From assembly GCA_002722515.1 (NCBI GenBank), contig PBMH01000034.1, positions 1-63,796 on the forward strand: a DNA stretch of 63,796 nt, written 5' to 3'. The notes under the pieces are model-generated. The model saw only the letters and a list, made by a program, of their open reading frames with translations. It made no database searches and was not told where the DNA came from. Every line of letters starts with the position of its first letter. Position 1 is the first letter of the stretch. Positions 9,848 through 20,306 of the stretch are shown here, piece after piece. Source of the DNA: Alphaproteobacteria bacterium (GTDB lineage Bacteria; Pseudomonadota; Alphaproteobacteria; UBA6615). A program made the position numbers and the translations under genes.

Positions 9848-12262
9848 ATGACTGAACTTTCTAAAGATGCTTTGTTCTCGGTCTTGCCGTTGCGAGATAT
9901 CGTTGTCTTCCCCCATATGATCGTGCCTCTGTTTGTTGGTCGGGAAAAGTCCGTACGTGCCCTCGAGGACGTGATGAAGGATGATAAGGAAATCTTGCTC
10001 GTCACGCAGAAGGATGCCGGCGATGACGATCCGTCGCCCGAGGACCTATACGGTGTTGGTACTGTAGGTACGATCCTGCAGCTGCTAAAGCTACCCGACG
10101 GTACGGTTAAGGTACTGGTCGAGGGCAACGAGCGTGCCTCCGTCGTCGAGTTCGCGGACAATCCGGAATTCCTTCAGGCGATCGCCGAGACTCACGCTGA
10201 CGTAGGTGAGGATGATAGCGAGATCGAGGCGCTCGGCCGCTCGGTCGTTACACAATTCGAACAATATATTAAGCTGAATCGTAAGGTGCCCCCCGAGGTG
10301 CTGGTTTCGATCAACCAGATTGAGGAACCAGGTAAGCTCGCTGACACGATCGCGTCCCATCTGTCACTTAAGATCCCTGAGAAGCAGGAACTTCTCGAGG
10401 CTGAAACCATTCAGAAGCGACTTGAGAAGATCTACAGCTTCATGGAAGGAGAGATTGGCGTCCTGCAGGTCGAAAAGCGCATCCGTGGTCGTGTAAAGCG
10501 GCAGATGGAGAAGACCCAGCGGGAGTATTATCTGAACGAGCAGCTTAAGGCGATCCAGAAAGAGTTGGGCGAGGCCGAAGATGGCCGTGACGAGCTCCAA
10601 GAGCTAGAAGATCAGATTGAGAAGACACGTCTCACTAAGGAGGCAAAGGAGAAGGTTGGTCAGGAGCTAAAAAAACTGCGTAACATGAGCCCGATGTCAG
10701 CCGAGGCGACCGTCGTGCGCAATTATCTTGACTGGATGCTGGCTATTCCATGGAGGAAGCGCTCAAGGGTTAAGAAAGACATCATGGCTGCGCAGGAGGT
10801 GCTCGACCAGGACCATTACGGGCTCGACAAGGTCAAAGAACGTATCCTCGAATATCTCGCCGTGCAGCAGCGCATGTCGAAAATCAAGGGTCCTATTTTG
10901 TGTCTCGTTGGCCCTCCGGGCGTTGGCAAGACTTCTCTCGGGAAGTCCGTTGCAAGAGCGACGGGCCGAAAGTTCGTCCGCATGTCACTCGGTGGTGTGC
11001 GCGATGAGGCGGAGGTCCGCGGTCACCGTCGCACCTATATTGGCTCGATGCCGGGCAAGGTTATTCAGGGTATGAAAAAAGCTGGGAGGTCGAACCCACT
11101 CTTCTTGCTCGATGAAATCGATAAACTAGGTGCCGACTGGCGTGGTGACCCTTCATCGGCGCTGCTTGAGGTACTCGACCCAGAGCAAAACAACACCTTT
11201 CAAGATCACTATCTTGAGGTGGACTACGACCTCTCTGATGTGATGTTCGTGTGCACGGCCAACTCCATGCGTATGCCACAGCCACTAATGGACCGCATGG
11301 AGATTATCCGAATACCGGGCTACACGGAGGATGAAAAGGTTGAGATCGCCAAGAGACATCTTATTGCAAAGCAGATCGGTGAGAACGGCCTCAAAGAAGA
11401 GGAATGGTCGATCTCGGACTCAGCATTGCGTGATGTAATCCGGTTTTACACGCGTGAGGCCGGCGTGCGTAACTTGGAACGCGAGATTGCAAACCTAGCG
11501 CGGAAGGCGGTCAAAGAGATTACGGTGGAGGAGGGCGTCACTGCGATCAAGGTGACGGTCAAGAACCTCGACAAGTACGCCGGTATTCGAAAGTTCCGGT
11601 TTGGAGAGACGGAGGCGGACGACCTCGTTGGGGTGGTCACCGGGCTGGCCTGGACCGAGGTTGGCGGCGAGTTGCTGACGGTTGAAGGACTGCTGGTGCC
11701 CGGTAAGGGTAAGGTTACTGTGACCGGCAAGCTTGGCGAGGTCATGCAGGAATCTGTGCAGGCTGCGAATGCTTATGTTCGCGCCCGCGCTGTGGAGTTT
11801 GGTATCGAGCCGCCGCTGTTTGAGCGCCGTGATATCCACGTCCATGTGCCTGAAGGTGCGGTGCCGAAGGATGGCCCGTCGGCGGGTGTAGCGATGATCA
11901 CCTCAATGGTTTCTGCCCTCACTCAAAATCCGATCCGCAAGGACGTCGCGATGACTGGTGAGATAACGCTGCGTGGCCGGGTCCTGCCGATTGGTGGCCT
12001 CAAGGAGAAGCTACTGGCTGCGCTGCGTGGTGGAGTTAAAACCGTAATAATTCCTAAGGATAATGAAAAAGATCTCGCGGATATCCCGGACAACGTTAAG
12101 AGAGGTTTGGAAATCATTCCGTGTACGACTGTGGATGAGGTTCTGTCATATGCTCTGAGCCAGCCGCTGGTACCGATCGAATGGGACGAATCGGCGCGCG
12201 AGTCGGCTGATATAAGTAGCAATGAGGACGATTCAGAGACCTCCGGGGTAGTGCGTCATTAG
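9848..12262 (+). CDS. lon: ATP-dependent protease Lon
   Basis: Homo-oligomeric AAA+ serine protease for misfolded and regulatory proteins. It has 804 residues, typical of LonA. The N-terminal substrate-binding domain begins [12 protein letters not shown]. The ATPase domain shows Walker [10 protein letters not shown] near residue 356 and [10 protein letters not shown]. The protease domain has the Ser-Lys dyad, Ser678 in DGPSAGVAM and Lys721 in GLKEKLL. It lies 230 bases after clpX. I looked for a heat-shock promoter in that gap and found no match as good as the one before clpP. Confidence 0.98.
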   Translation: MTELSKDALFSVLPLRDIVVFPHMIVPLFVGREKSVRALEDVMKDDKEILLVTQKDAGDDDPSPEDLYGVGTVGTILQLLKLPDGTVKVLVEGNERASVVEFADNPEFLQAIAETHADVGEDDSEIEALGRSVVTQFEQYIKLNRKVPPEVLVSINQIEEPGKLADTIASHLSLKIPEKQELLEAETIQKRLEKIYSFMEGEIGVLQVEKRIRGRVKRQMEKTQREYYLNEQLKAIQKELGEAEDGRDELQELEDQIEKTRLTKEAKEKVGQELKKLRNMSPMSAEATVVRNYLDWMLAIPWRKRSRVKKDIMAAQEVLDQDHYGLDKVKERILEYLAVQQRMSKIKGPILCLVGPPGVGKTSLGKSVARATGRKFVRMSLGGVRDEAEVRGHRRTYIGSMPGKVIQGMKKAGRSNPLFLLDEIDKLGADWRGDPSSALLEVLDPEQNNTFQDHYLEVDYDLSDVMFVCTANSMRMPQPLMDRMEIIRIPGYTEDEKVEIAKRHLIAKQIGENGLKEEEWSISDSALRDVIRFYTREAGVRNLEREIANLARKAVKEITVEEGVTAIKVTVKNLDKYAGIRKFRFGETEADDLVGVVTGLAWTEVGGELLTVEGLLVPGKGKVTVTGKLGEVMQESVQAANAYVRARAVEFGIEPPLFERRDIHVHVPEGAVPKDGPSAGVAMITSMVSALTQNPIRKDVAMTGEITLRGRVLPIGGLKEKLLAALRGGVKTVIIPKDNEKDLADIPDNVKRGLEIIPCTTVDEVLSYALSQPLVPIEWDESARESADISSNEDDSETSGVVRH

Positions 12263-12303
12263 GGTTGACCGGGTGATATTCCCGAGTCGGAAGCGATTTT
12301 TAT

Positions 12304-12329
12304 AAAAAAACCCCGGAATTCCGGGCCCT
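12304..12329. terminator. terminator-like palindrome between lon and hupB
   Basis: A 7-bp self-complementary stem CCCGGAATTCCGGG at 12312-12325 has an A-tract on its left and only CCCTTTC on its right. On the plus strand it would be a weak lon terminator. On the minus strand it is followed by a run of seven Ts and would be strong. Confidence 0.5.
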
Positions 12330-12437
12330 TTCGATTGACGGCTCGGAATCACGGCTTCTAGAATTCCGCTACTGTTTGGATTCGGGCGTCACGCTCCAGA
12401 CATCGATCCATTGAACCAACCCATAAGGGGGTCTCCA

Positions 12438-12710
12438 GTGAACAAGAATGATCTCGTCGCATCCGTCGCCGACTCTTCCGGCCTCTCCAAAGCTGACGCC
12501 GGTAAGGCCGTCGACAGTGTTCTCGAAAATATCACCGGCGCACTGCAAGGTGGTACCGATGTCCGTCTCGTTGGTTTCGGTACTTTCTCCGTCGCGCAGC
12601 GCAAGGCCACGACCGGCCGCAATCCGCAAACTGGTGCAACCATTCAGATCCCGGCCTCTAAACAGCCCAAGTTTAAGGCGGGTAAGGCTCTCAAGGACGC
12701 CGTGAATTAG
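12438..12710 (+). CDS. hupB: HU family DNA-binding protein
   Basis: Small basic histone-like protein that bends and compacts the nucleoid as a dimer. A GTG at 12438 gives the standard 90 residues beginning MNKNDLVASVA and has an AAGGGGG ribosome site 6 bases away. An upstream in-frame ATG at 12411 would add nine atypical residues and was rejected. The HU signature GFGTFSVAQRKATTGRNP with the DNA-contacting RNPQTG loop is intact. It follows lon, the usual alphaproteobacterial position, and is closed by a strong terminator. Confidence 0.97.
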   Translation: MNKNDLVASVADSSGLSKADAGKAVDSVLENITGALQGGTDVRLVGFGTFSVAQRKATTGRNPQTGATIQIPASKQPKFKAGKALKDAVN

Positions 12711-12736
12711 GCACGACGTTATTCGCGTTTCTGCGC

Positions 12737-12775
12737 GAGCCGGCCGCAGCTTCTGCGGCCGGCTCGTTGCGTTTT
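12737..12775 (+). terminator. Rho-independent terminator of hupB
   Basis: A perfect 13-bp stem, GAGCCGGCCGCAG at 12737-12749 and CTGCGGCCGGCTC at 12753-12765, has a 3-base loop and is followed by GTTGCGTTTT. It lies 26 bases after the hupB stop. Confidence 0.85.
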
Positions 12776-12839
12776 AGGATATGATTTGGCGGCCAGGGGC
12801 TGGTCGGTTGACTGCGAATTGGGATAGAATCTCAGTAAT

Positions 12840-12915
12840 GGGCGGTTAGCTCAGCTGGCAGAGCATCTCGTTTACACCGAGAGGGTCGGCGGTTCGAACC
12901 CGTCACCGCCCACCA
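12840..12915 (+). tRNA. tRNA-Val (UAC)
   Basis: The acceptor stem GGGCGGT pairs with ACCGCCC. The anticodon stem TCTCG/CGAGA holds the loop TTTACAC with anticodon TAC at 12873-12875. The T arm is GGTTCGAACC and ACCA is encoded at 12912-12915. A TAGAAT box 9 bases upstream may be the -10 element. Confidence 0.97.
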
Positions 12916-12995
12916 CTTACCCCTTTGTTATTCCATGATACTCATGTGCGTGGAAAACAATCGGGAAACAAAACGTACTACATCTAGGATGAACC

Positions 12996-14183
12996 ATGAC
13001 ACCTCTCGAGGAAATAGGGGAACCCCTCTATTACATAGCGGCGAATGCTTCTGAGGCTGGTTTTCTGTCCCCGCCGAACCCTTTTGGGCAGTCACTGCGT
13101 ACCTGGGTTCGGTCGCTAGGCGGCATGCAGAAGGAGGCGCTCGTAGTAAATGCGGCCACGGGCACCGCTTGGCGTTTTGCGTGCGATGAGGGTGAGCATC
13201 TTGGCGGTTTTAACAAGGCACCGAATCCGCTTACCTACCTCAGCGCGGGCATGATCTCGTCATATATGAATGAGGTTGTTGCGGTCTCCCAACAGCGCGA
13301 GATTGAGCTGGGCAGTCTAGAGCTTGTGTTGGAGAACAAATATTATCGTGAAGGTGACTTCCGTAAGGGCACGATGAACAGTGGAGCGCTACCGCCGAGG
13401 CTAACGGTAAATTGTGAAGCGGACACCGACGATTCAACTCTTCAGACCTTGTTGTATGAGGCTGTTGCCGCGGCACCTTTGAACGGCTTGGCGCGCGGCG
13501 AGAATCCGGGTCGCTTTACCCTTACTCATAATAGAAAAGTTCTCACACCTGCATCAGTCACGCCACTCGATATGGAGCCGTTTCCATATCCGGGTGACAA
13601 CTTTCCCAACCTCGAACGCTTGGCCGATAGCTCGGCCGTCCCCGGTCTTGTAAATTTCATGCGCGAAGAGGGGCCTGCATATGATGCCTTTATTAAGACA
13701 CGCACCGCGACGGACGCGGAGCGTGGCGACATCGCCAATCTTCACATGCACACGAGTTGCGTACTACGCGCGGATGGTGTGAAGCATATCATGAAGGAAC
13801 AGTATGGCCCCGAAGCGCCAAGCTGGGAGTTTTTGTCCTCGGAGGATGGACGTGCGCCGGATGCCGCTTCGCTCATATCGGCCGGTATCGGCCTATGCTT
13901 TATGACTCAAATGGGACGGTTTGCGAAAATGGCGAAGCTACCAATGACTGAATACTCGATCATTCAGGACACGCATTTCTCTCTCGGCGGCGCGTCGGGG
14001 GGAACGGGCAAGGCGGCCGTTGCCAAGCCGGTTGAGACGCATGTCTACCTAGAAACGGGTGCGGGCGACGACACGGCCCAAAAGATCCTGGAGGTCGGCG
14101 AGCGCACTTGTTTCCTGCACGCATTTTGCCGGGATGACCTAAAACCGAAGGTGCGCGGTGTCAGAAAGTCCCGCGCGACCTAA
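12996..14183 (+). CDS. tandem OsmC-like domain protein
   Basis: The 395 residues appear to hold two OsmC-type folds, roughly 45-180 and 250-385. The first has the family-like run LGGFNKAPNPLTYLSAG around residues 69-85. The second has APDAASLISAGIGLCF around 287-302 and ERTCFLHAFC at 369-378. OsmC/Ohr proteins are cysteine thiol peroxidases that normally act as homodimers. Here only the second copy has cysteines at the expected helix (Cys301) and partner (Cys372 or Cys378), while the first has serines at the matching place (MISSYM). I infer a fused pseudo-dimer that detoxifies a hydroperoxide or a related substrate. It converges on the flavin oxidoreductase gene with 9 bases between stops. 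Confidence 0.7.
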   Translation: MTPLEEIGEPLYYIAANASEAGFLSPPNPFGQSLRTWVRSLGGMQKEALVVNAATGTAWRFACDEGEHLGGFNKAPNPLTYLSAGMISSYMNEVVAVSQQREIELGSLELVLENKYYREGDFRKGTMNSGALPPRLTVNCEADTDDSTLQTLLYEAVAAAPLNGLARGENPGRFTLTHNRKVLTPASVTPLDMEPFPYPGDNFPNLERLADSSAVPGLVNFMREEGPAYDAFIKTRTATDAERGDIANLHMHTSCVLRADGVKHIMKEQYGPEAPSWEFLSSEDGRAPDAASLISAGIGLCFMTQMGRFAKMAKLPMTEYSIIQDTHFSLGGASGGTGKAAVAKPVETHVYLETGAGDDTAQKILEVGERTCFLHAFCRDDLKPKVRGVRKSRAT

Positions 14184-14192
14184 TGTATCCAG

Positions 14193-15428
14193 CTACTCAG
14201 CTGCTACAGCGAAGTCCGGGGTCTCGAGTTCGGGTATGACCCTCTCCATGAAGAGCTGCAATTCTTCTAGCATCTCGTCCTTAGGCTGCTGGGCCCAGTG
14301 CCAGATTAGCGTGATGTATTCGCATGGGATGCGCGAATAGATATCCTGCCAGTCGGCTATTGCATCATCAATTGTACCGCCGAGGAAGAATTTGTGTTCC
14401 TTCATCGCGCGGAATGCTGCCTCGGCGTCATTGTTGACTGGCTCTACATTATGGTTCCCGAAAACCGAATAGAAGTTCTTAAAGATATCGAGATCATAGG
14501 CTCGCAGCTTGCGATCAAAATCATCTGCAGATTTTCCAATTCGGGTGTGCCGTACGATATTCTGCATTTGCCCGTACTGGAGATGACGACCATGCTTGGC
14601 GGCCTCCTCCTGGTAGACGCTGGCGAGTTCGACTACCCCGTCGGTTGGGTTAAAATAGCTCGGCCGGAATCCGTGCCGGGCGGCAAATTCTATCGTTGCC
14701 CGCGATCGTGCCACGGCGCAGAAAACGGGCGGGTGTGGGTCCTGATAAGGCTTTGGCACAACTGAGATACGCCGTAAGACCCCGTCATCGTCGATCTCGC
14801 CCTGAGCGCCCGCTTCACGCGCGATTTCATGGCCTTCATAATTCGCGATCCCCGTGTCGTGCGGGTACGGTGCCTGGTAGAATTTTCCATTTAGTTCAAC
14901 TGAATCCTTGGTCCAGCAATCTAGGACCATTTCGACGCGTTCTTCGAAGATTTCACGGTTCTTGGAATCGTTTGAACTGCCGTCGGATACCGTCGCAACG
15001 GCGTCATTGGCTTGGCCCAGGATGTTAGCCCAGCGCGACTGATAACCGCGCGCGAAGCCGACAAAATACTTTCCGTTCGTCAAGTGATCGATGATGGCCG
15101 TTTCCTCGGCCACACGGATTGGGTCATGCGTTGCCATCACATAGCCGAAGGCACCCACATTTATGTTCTTGGCATGTGAGGCCCAGTGGGCATTCATCAC
15201 CCCGGGATTTGGTCCAACCTCGTAACCTTCCGAATGGAGGTGATGCTCGATCGTCGACATACCCCAAACGCCCATTTCGTCGGCAGCTTTCAAGATATCG
15301 GTCCACTCGTGGACTATCTTATTGTAGAGGTTTGCGTCGCGACCAATCGGCCGTTTAGCGCGGCGGTCATGTTCGTCGTCTGCCGGGATAACCGGATAGA
15401 GTTGGACTATTACCTTAGGAGTTCCCAT
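14193..15428 (-). CDS. LLM class flavin-dependent oxidoreductase
   Basis: Member of the bacterial luciferase-like TIM-barrel family, which uses reduced FMN (or F420 in other lineages) for monooxygenation. It has 411 residues. The N-terminal EHHLHSEGYEVGPNPGVM, the VAEETAIIDHLTNGKYFVGFARGY stretch near residue 110-130 and the central FEERVEMVLDCW are standard for the group. A region with VVPKPYQDPHPPVFCA precedes a less conserved C-terminus. The substrate cannot be read. It is transcribed toward the OsmC-like gene and away from the esterase, with 195 bases before the latter. It could act on an aldehyde, alkane, sulfonate or terpenoid substrate. Confidence 0.85.
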   Translation of the reverse strand: MGTPKVIVQLYPVIPADDEHDRRAKRPIGRDANLYNKIVHEWTDILKAADEMGVWGMSTIEHHLHSEGYEVGPNPGVMNAHWASHAKNINVGAFGYVMATHDPIRVAEETAIIDHLTNGKYFVGFARGYQSRWANILGQANDAVATVSDGSSNDSKNREIFEERVEMVLDCWTKDSVELNGKFYQAPYPHDTGIANYEGHEIAREAGAQGEIDDDGVLRRISVVPKPYQDPHPPVFCAVARSRATIEFAARHGFRPSYFNPTDGVVELASVYQEEAAKHGRHLQYGQMQNIVRHTRIGKSADDFDRKLRAYDLDIFKNFYSVFGNHNVEPVNNDAEAAFRAMKEHKFFLGGTIDDAIADWQDIYSRIPCEYITLIWHWAQQPKDEMLEELQLFMERVIPELETPDFAVAAE

Positions 15429-15623
15429 TACGTTTTCACAACTTTCTATTATTTAAAGGATATTCTGCCACCTTTAGCAGTAAAGGCAAGGTAGTTTGGA
15501 ATGGAATCTCCGGGGAGCCGTACAATCTGAACTTTTGGAGTCCTTTGGATTGTTTGATTATCGAAGTTTTTGGTATCCTTCCCTCTGCCGCTCGAAGGCG
15601 CATCTGTCCCTTGGAGAAGTCAT

Positions 15624-16565
15624 ATGCCACTGCACCCTCAAATCGTTGCGCTGATTGAACGGGGGGTGGCTTCCGGTGCGCGACCAACTCATGAATTGTC
15701 ACCCGAAGAAGCCCGAGCACAGATGGAACAGATGTCCAAGGCCCGTGATGTCGAGCGTACGCCCGTGCGCATGGTTGCAGACACGGTGATCGACGGTCCG
15801 GGTGGAAACCTTACTTTACGGTTTTACTGGCCTGAGGTGGAGCAGACGGACTTGTCTCCGGCGATCATGTTTTTTCATGGTGGCGGACATGTAATCGGCA
15901 GTTTGAATTCGCATGATCAGGTTGCCCGTAACCTGTGTGCCGATACTGGGTACCTGGTGGTTTCCGTGGATTACCGGATGGGGCCGGAAAATAAATTCCC
16001 GGCGGCGCCAGAAGACTGTTACGCGGCTACTAAATGGGTTGCGGAGAACACTAGGCAGCTCGCGGTAGATCCAGAACGGATCGCGGTGGCCGGTGACAGT
16101 GCCGGTGGAAATCTTGCCGCGGTCGTCGCGATGATGGCACGTGACGCCGGCGGACCGCAGATTGCCTTCCAACTGTTGGTCTACCCGGTTGCCGAATATT
16201 CTTTCAATACGCAGTCCTATGCTACCTACGCAGATGGATTTGGAATTCTAACAGCAGCGGGAATGGAATGGTTCCGCAACCACTATCTTAACGGCCTGGA
16301 GGACCGAGCAGATTGGCGGGCGGCACCGCTGTGTGCGGACGACTTCTCGAGCCTACCGCCGGCACTTGTGATCACTGCGGAATACGATGTTTTGCATGAT
16401 GAGGGGGCGGCGTTGGCCGCAGCGTTCGAGGCGGCCGGCGTCACGGTTGAGCATCGCGACTTTCCCGGCATGATACATGGCTTCTATTCATTCGCTTCTT
16501 TGGTCGACGATGGTCGTACTGCACAAATCCAAGCTGCGGAGGCCCTTCGAGCCGCGCTGTCTTAA
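15624..16565 (+). CDS. alpha/beta hydrolase of the hormone-sensitive lipase family
   Basis: Cytoplasmic carboxylesterase of 313 residues. The oxyanion-hole motif HGGG lies at 85-88. The nucleophile is Ser159 in GDSAGG, the acid Asp255 in TAEYDVLHDEG, and the histidine His285 in MIHGFYS, so the triad is complete. The ATG at 15624 has a GGAG site 8 bases upstream. An in-frame ATG at 15570 lacks one and adds 18 unlikely residues. This family cleaves short-chain acyl esters. Placed beside a flavin monooxygenase, it might open an ester or lactone made by that enzyme, but this is inference. Confidence 0.9.
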   Translation: MPLHPQIVALIERGVASGARPTHELSPEEARAQMEQMSKARDVERTPVRMVADTVIDGPGGNLTLRFYWPEVEQTDLSPAIMFFHGGGHVIGSLNSHDQVARNLCADTGYLVVSVDYRMGPENKFPAAPEDCYAATKWVAENTRQLAVDPERIAVAGDSAGGNLAAVVAMMARDAGGPQIAFQLLVYPVAEYSFNTQSYATYADGFGILTAAGMEWFRNHYLNGLEDRADWRAAPLCADDFSSLPPALVITAEYDVLHDEGAALAAAFEAAGVTVEHRDFPGMIHGFYSFASLVDDGRTAQIQAAEALRAALS

Positions 16566-16593
16566 TAACGTGACAGAATGATGGTGGCGTCGC

Positions 16594-16623
16594 TTGACAT
16601 CATAGGGGGTACGGCAGTACATC
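16594..16623 (+). promoter_or_regulatory. sigma-70-like promoter of tRNA-Asp
   Basis: A perfect -35 box TTGACA at 16594-16599 is followed after 18 bases by a weak -10 TACATC at 16618-16623. The predicted start falls a few bases before the tRNA at 16636. Confidence 0.45.
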
Positions 16624-16635
16624 CGCCGTCATTGT

Positions 16636-16712
<77 letters not shown>

Positions 16713-16960
16713 CTTAACCTGCCGCTATTAGTGCCTGCAGGCCGTGATTTCGGGAACGAATCGTTAGGCAGTTAAGGCTTTTCAAAAAAGTAAAAAGACC
16801 GCCTGGGCACCGGGTTGTTTAGTTGTGCGGAGCCTTGCGCCGGTGTGTCCGCTGGTGTACTTGTGACTACCCTTGATTCGGGGAGTTTAGGCGCGCATTT
16901 TCGGTTCCTTAAGTGCCGAATAACACGCTGTTCCGAGGATCCAAAAACTGGACGTTATCG

Positions 16961-17326
16961 ATGGAAGAACTCCTCCTCGAATACCTGCCAATACTGATTT
17001 TTCTCGGACTGGCCGTTGGTCTTTCCCTGATGATGATTATGGCATCAGTGATTGTGGGTGCGCGCAAACCAGATTCGGAAAAGAATTCGGCCTATGAGTG
17101 TGGCTTCGATGCTTTTGACGATGCGCGCATGAAGTTCGACGTTAGATTCTACCTCGTCGCGATCCTATTCATCATTTTTGATCTCGAAGTTGCATTCCTG
17201 TTTCCCTGGGCGGTTACCCTGTCCGACATAGGTCTGTTTGGCTTTTGGTCGATGATTTCTTTCCTCGGAATATTGACGGTTGGCTTTGTCTATGAATGGC
17301 GCAAAGGAGCGCTCGAATGGGAGTAA
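16961..17326 (+). CDS. nuoA: NADH-quinone oxidoreductase subunit A
   Basis: Membrane subunit of complex I that helps link the peripheral arm to the membrane arm. From the ATG at 16961 it has 121 residues, the family norm, starting [17 protein letters not shown] longer GTG start at 16913 would add 16 residues without family support. Three membrane segments are visible, with the conserved loop [23 protein letters not shown] between the first and second. No good Shine-Dalgarno lies close to the ATG. It is the first gene of the nuo operon, 248 bases after tRNA-Asp. Confidence 0.95.
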   Translation: MEELLLEYLPILIFLGLAVGLSLMMIMASVIVGARKPDSEKNSAYECGFDAFDDARMKFDVRFYLVAILFIIFDLEVAFLFPWAVTLSDIGLFGFWSMISFLGILTVGFVYEWRKGALEWE

Positions 17327-17865
17327 ACGCTAACAATCTTGGGGGTGCGGTATTTGAGCCGGGGTCCGACCAAGACGCTGCCATTCAGGCCGTTTCGGAC
17401 GAGCTGGCAGACAAGGGCTTCGTTCTCGCGAATGCCGACAAGTTGGTAAACTGGGCGCGTACAGGCTCGCTTTGGCCGATGACCTTCGGCCTAGCTTGCT
17501 GTGCGGTAGAGATGATGCACACTGCGGCCTCGCGTTACGACATGGACCGGTTTGGCTTCCTCTTTCGGCCGAGCCCGCGCCAGTCTGACGTGATGATAGT
17601 GGCGGGGACGCTGACCAACAAGATGGCGCCGGCCTTGCGCAAGGTCTATGACCAGATGCCCGAGCCGCGTTGGGTCATCTCGATGGGTTCTTGTGCCAAT
17701 GGTGGCGGCTACTATCACTATTCGTACTCAGTTGTACGCGGCTGCGACCGGATCGTTCCGGTCGACATCTATGTGCCCGGCTGCCCGCCTACGGCCGAAG
17801 CGTTGCTCTACGGGATCATGCAATTACAGCGGAAAATTCGCCGCACGGGAACGATCGCGCGCTAG
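17317..17865 (+). CDS. nuoB: NADH-quinone oxidoreductase subunit B
   Basis: Carries the terminal 4Fe-4S cluster N2 that hands electrons to quinone. The ATG at 17317 overlaps the nuoA end by 10 bases and has an AAGGAG site, giving 182 residues. Cluster ligands are visible in the vicinal pair [19 protein letters not shown] and VPGCPPTAE. The [11 protein letters not shown] and RPSPRQSD segments are typical. Confidence 0.98.
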   Translation: MGVNANNLGGAVFEPGSDQDAAIQAVSDELADKGFVLANADKLVNWARTGSLWPMTFGLACCAVEMMHTAASRYDMDRFGFLFRPSPRQSDVMIVAGTLTNKMAPALRKVYDQMPEPRWVISMGSCANGGGYYHYSYSVVRGCDRIVPVDIYVPGCPPTAEALLYGIMQLQRKIRRTGTIAR

Positions 17866-17905
17866 TCGGCGTTGCGATTTATTAGCTTAGGTTACGGACA
17901 TCCGC

Positions 17906-18535
17906 ATGGACGACGCCCTTAAAGACCTCGGAGAGTATGTTGCCGCCGCCATGCCGCAGGATGTGATCGGTATGGAGGTTGCCTTCGGTGAACTAATGAT
18001 CACCGTGCGGCCCGCTTCGATTGTCCGTGTATTGTCTTTTCTGCGCGATGACAGTACCTGCCTGTTCAAGGTTCTGATTGATCTGTCTGGCGCGGACTAT
18101 CCCGAGCGCGAATCCCGGTTTGAGGTTATCTACAGCCTTCTGTCCATAAGCCAGAATCAGCGTGTGCGGGTGAAGACGAACGTCGCTGAGAACGTACCTG
18201 TTCCCACGGCGATCAAGGTGTTCAGTTCCGCCGGCTGGTACGAGCGCGAGACTTGGGACATGTACGGTATTTATTTTACTGACCATCCCGACCTGCGCCG
18301 GCTCCTCACCGATTACGGGTTCGAAGGGCACCCTATGCGCAAGGACTTTCCGCTGACCGGGCGGGTTGAGGTTCGCTACGACGAGACCCAGAAGCGGGTT
18401 GTCTATGACCCAGTCAAACTGACCCAGGATTTTCGCGACTTTGATTTCCTCAGCCCCTGGGAGGGAATGGGCGAGATCCTTCCCGGCGACGAGAAATCGA
18501 GCATGGATGAGGAAGAGGGAGCAGAGGGCCCCTAA
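17906..18535 (+). CDS. nuoC: NADH-quinone oxidoreductase subunit C
   Basis: 30-kDa type subunit of the peripheral arm, without cofactor, 209 residues. The family signature [20 protein letters not shown] and [16 protein letters not shown] are intact around residues 110-150. The C-terminus is acidic (DEEEGAEGP). The stop shares one base with the nuoD start, so the two are translationally coupled. It is separate from nuoD, unlike the fused NuoCD of enterobacteria. Confidence 0.98.
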   Translation: MDDALKDLGEYVAAAMPQDVIGMEVAFGELMITVRPASIVRVLSFLRDDSTCLFKVLIDLSGADYPERESRFEVIYSLLSISQNQRVRVKTNVAENVPVPTAIKVFSSAGWYERETWDMYGIYFTDHPDLRRLLTDYGFEGHPMRKDFPLTGRVEVRYDETQKRVVYDPVKLTQDFRDFDFLSPWEGMGEILPGDEKSSMDEEEGAEGP

Positions 18536-19713
18536 TGTCTGAAGTTGCGATCAAGAATATGACTCTCAATTTTGGGCCGCAGCACCCTGCGGCCCATGGT
18601 GTACTTCGCCTCGTCCTAGAGATGGACGGTGAGGTAGTCGAGCGTGCCGACCCGCATATTGGTCTGCTTCATCGTGGCACTGAGAAGCTAATTGAATACA
18701 AAACGTATCTTCAGGCGGTGCCCTATTTCGACCGGCTCGATTACGTCTCACCGATGTGCCAGGAACATACCTACGCACTGGCCGTAGAGAAGTTACTCGG
18801 TATCGATGTGCCTGAGCGCGGTCAGTATATCCGCGTACTGTTCTCCGAAATCACACGCATCCTAAACCACATCATGAACCTGACGACCTACGCGCTCGAC
18901 GTCGGGGCGATGACGCCGCTCTTGTGGGGCTTCGAGGAACGCGAGCGGATGATGGAATTTTATGAACGCGTGTCGGGCGCGCGGCTGCATGCGGCTTACT
19001 TCCGTCCCGGCGGTGTGCATCAGGATTTGCCGGCTGGCCTAGTTGAGGATATTTATTCCTTTTGCGAGAGCTATCCAAAGTTCATTGACGACATGGAAAG
19101 CCTGCTCACCGAAAACCGTATCTTCAAGCAGCGTACTGTTGACATTGGTATCTTCTCGCCCGAGGAGGCGATGGACTGGGGCATGTCGGGCCCGACCCTG
19201 CGCGCCAGTGGCGTAGCCTGGGACCTTCGGAAATCCCAGCCCTATGATGTCTATGATCGGATGGACTTCGACGTACCCGTCGGCAAGACTGGTGACTGTT
19301 ACGCCCGCTATCTAGTCCGCGTCGAGGAGATGCGTCAGAGCCTGCGTATCATCAAGCAGTGCCTCGATGAGATTCCTGAAGGGCCGGTGATGACCCAGAA
19401 TCACAAGCTTACTCCGCCGCGCCGCGGCGTGATGAAGCATTCGATGGAAGCGCTGATCCATCACTTTAAGCTCTACACCGAGGGCTATCACGTGCCCGCT
19501 GGCGAGACCTACACCGCCGTTGAGGCGCCCAAGGGCGAGTTCGGCGTTTATCTGGTGGCCGACGGTAGCAACCGACCCTATCGCTGTAAGATCCGCGCGC
19601 CGGGCTTCGCCTTTATGCAGGCCGTAGAGGCCCTTACCAAGGGACACATGCTGGCCGATGTTCCGGCGGTAATAGGCAGCCTCGATATTGTATTCGGGGA
19701 GGTTGACCGATGA
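18535..19713 (+). CDS. nuoD: NADH-quinone oxidoreductase subunit D
   Basis: 49-kDa subunit that forms the quinone pocket with NuoB. It has 392 residues and begins with the conserved [22 protein letters not shown]. The [12 protein letters not shown] segment and the C-terminal [11 protein letters not shown] are family hallmarks. Its end overlaps the nuoE start by 4 bases (ATGA). Confidence 0.98.
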   Translation: MSEVAIKNMTLNFGPQHPAAHGVLRLVLEMDGEVVERADPHIGLLHRGTEKLIEYKTYLQAVPYFDRLDYVSPMCQEHTYALAVEKLLGIDVPERGQYIRVLFSEITRILNHIMNLTTYALDVGAMTPLLWGFEERERMMEFYERVSGARLHAAYFRPGGVHQDLPAGLVEDIYSFCESYPKFIDDMESLLTENRIFKQRTVDIGIFSPEEAMDWGMSGPTLRASGVAWDLRKSQPYDVYDRMDFDVPVGKTGDCYARYLVRVEEMRQSLRIIKQCLDEIPEGPVMTQNHKLTPPRRGVMKHSMEALIHHFKLYTEGYHVPAGETYTAVEAPKGEFGVYLVADGSNRPYRCKIRAPGFAFMQAVEALTKGHMLADVPAVIGSLDIVFGEVDR

Positions 19714-20306
19714 GCGACGCCTTTGTGTTCGACGAGAATTACGCCGCCCGGGCCGAAACCATTGTGGCTCGCTACCCGGAGGGGCGGCAACAGAGCGCGG
19801 TGATCCCCCTGCTCGACCTAGCTCAGCGCCAGGCTGGCGGCTGGCTGCCCACCGACGTTATCGAGTATGTGGCGACCTATCTCGACATGCCGAGAATCCG
19901 GGTGCTCGAGGTCGCGAGTTTCTATTCGATGTTCAATCTCGAGCCCGTCGGTAAGAACTTCGTACAGCTCTGCCGCACCACGCCGTGCTGGCTGCGTGGG
20001 TCCGATGACCTGCGCGCCGTGGCCCGGGACGTCACTGGCTGCGAACTCGGCGAGACAAGCGCAGACGGTGCCTTCACCGTAGTTGAGGTCGAGTGCCTCG
20101 GGGCCTGTTGCAACGCGCCGATGGTCCAGATCAACGACGAATATTACGAGGATCTTACGGCCGACCGCTTTAAGAATGTCCTCGAGGCGCTCAAGCGTGG
20201 AGAGGTGCCGGACCCCGGCTCCCAGTCGGGGCGCGTGGGATCGGAACCGACCGGCGAGCGGGCTACGCTGAACGGTGCAGGTGCCAATGCGGGGGAGGGC
20301 GCGTGA
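19710..20306 (+). CDS. nuoE: NADH-quinone oxidoreductase subunit E
   Basis: 24-kDa thioredoxin-like subunit with the 2Fe-2S cluster N1a in the NADH dehydrogenase module, 198 residues. The four cysteine ligands lie in LCRTTPCW and [11 protein letters not shown]. After about residue 165 there is a low-complexity Gly/Ala/Ser-rich tail with no cofactor motif, as is common in alphaproteobacteria. It overlaps nuoD and nuoF. Confidence 0.97.
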   Translation: MSDAFVFDENYAARAETIVARYPEGRQQSAVIPLLDLAQRQAGGWLPTDVIEYVATYLDMPRIRVLEVASFYSMFNLEPVGKNFVQLCRTTPCWLRGSDDLRAVARDVTGCELGETSADGAFTVVEVECLGACCNAPMVQINDEYYEDLTADRFKNVLEALKRGEVPDPGSQSGRVGSEPTGERATLNGAGANAGEGA

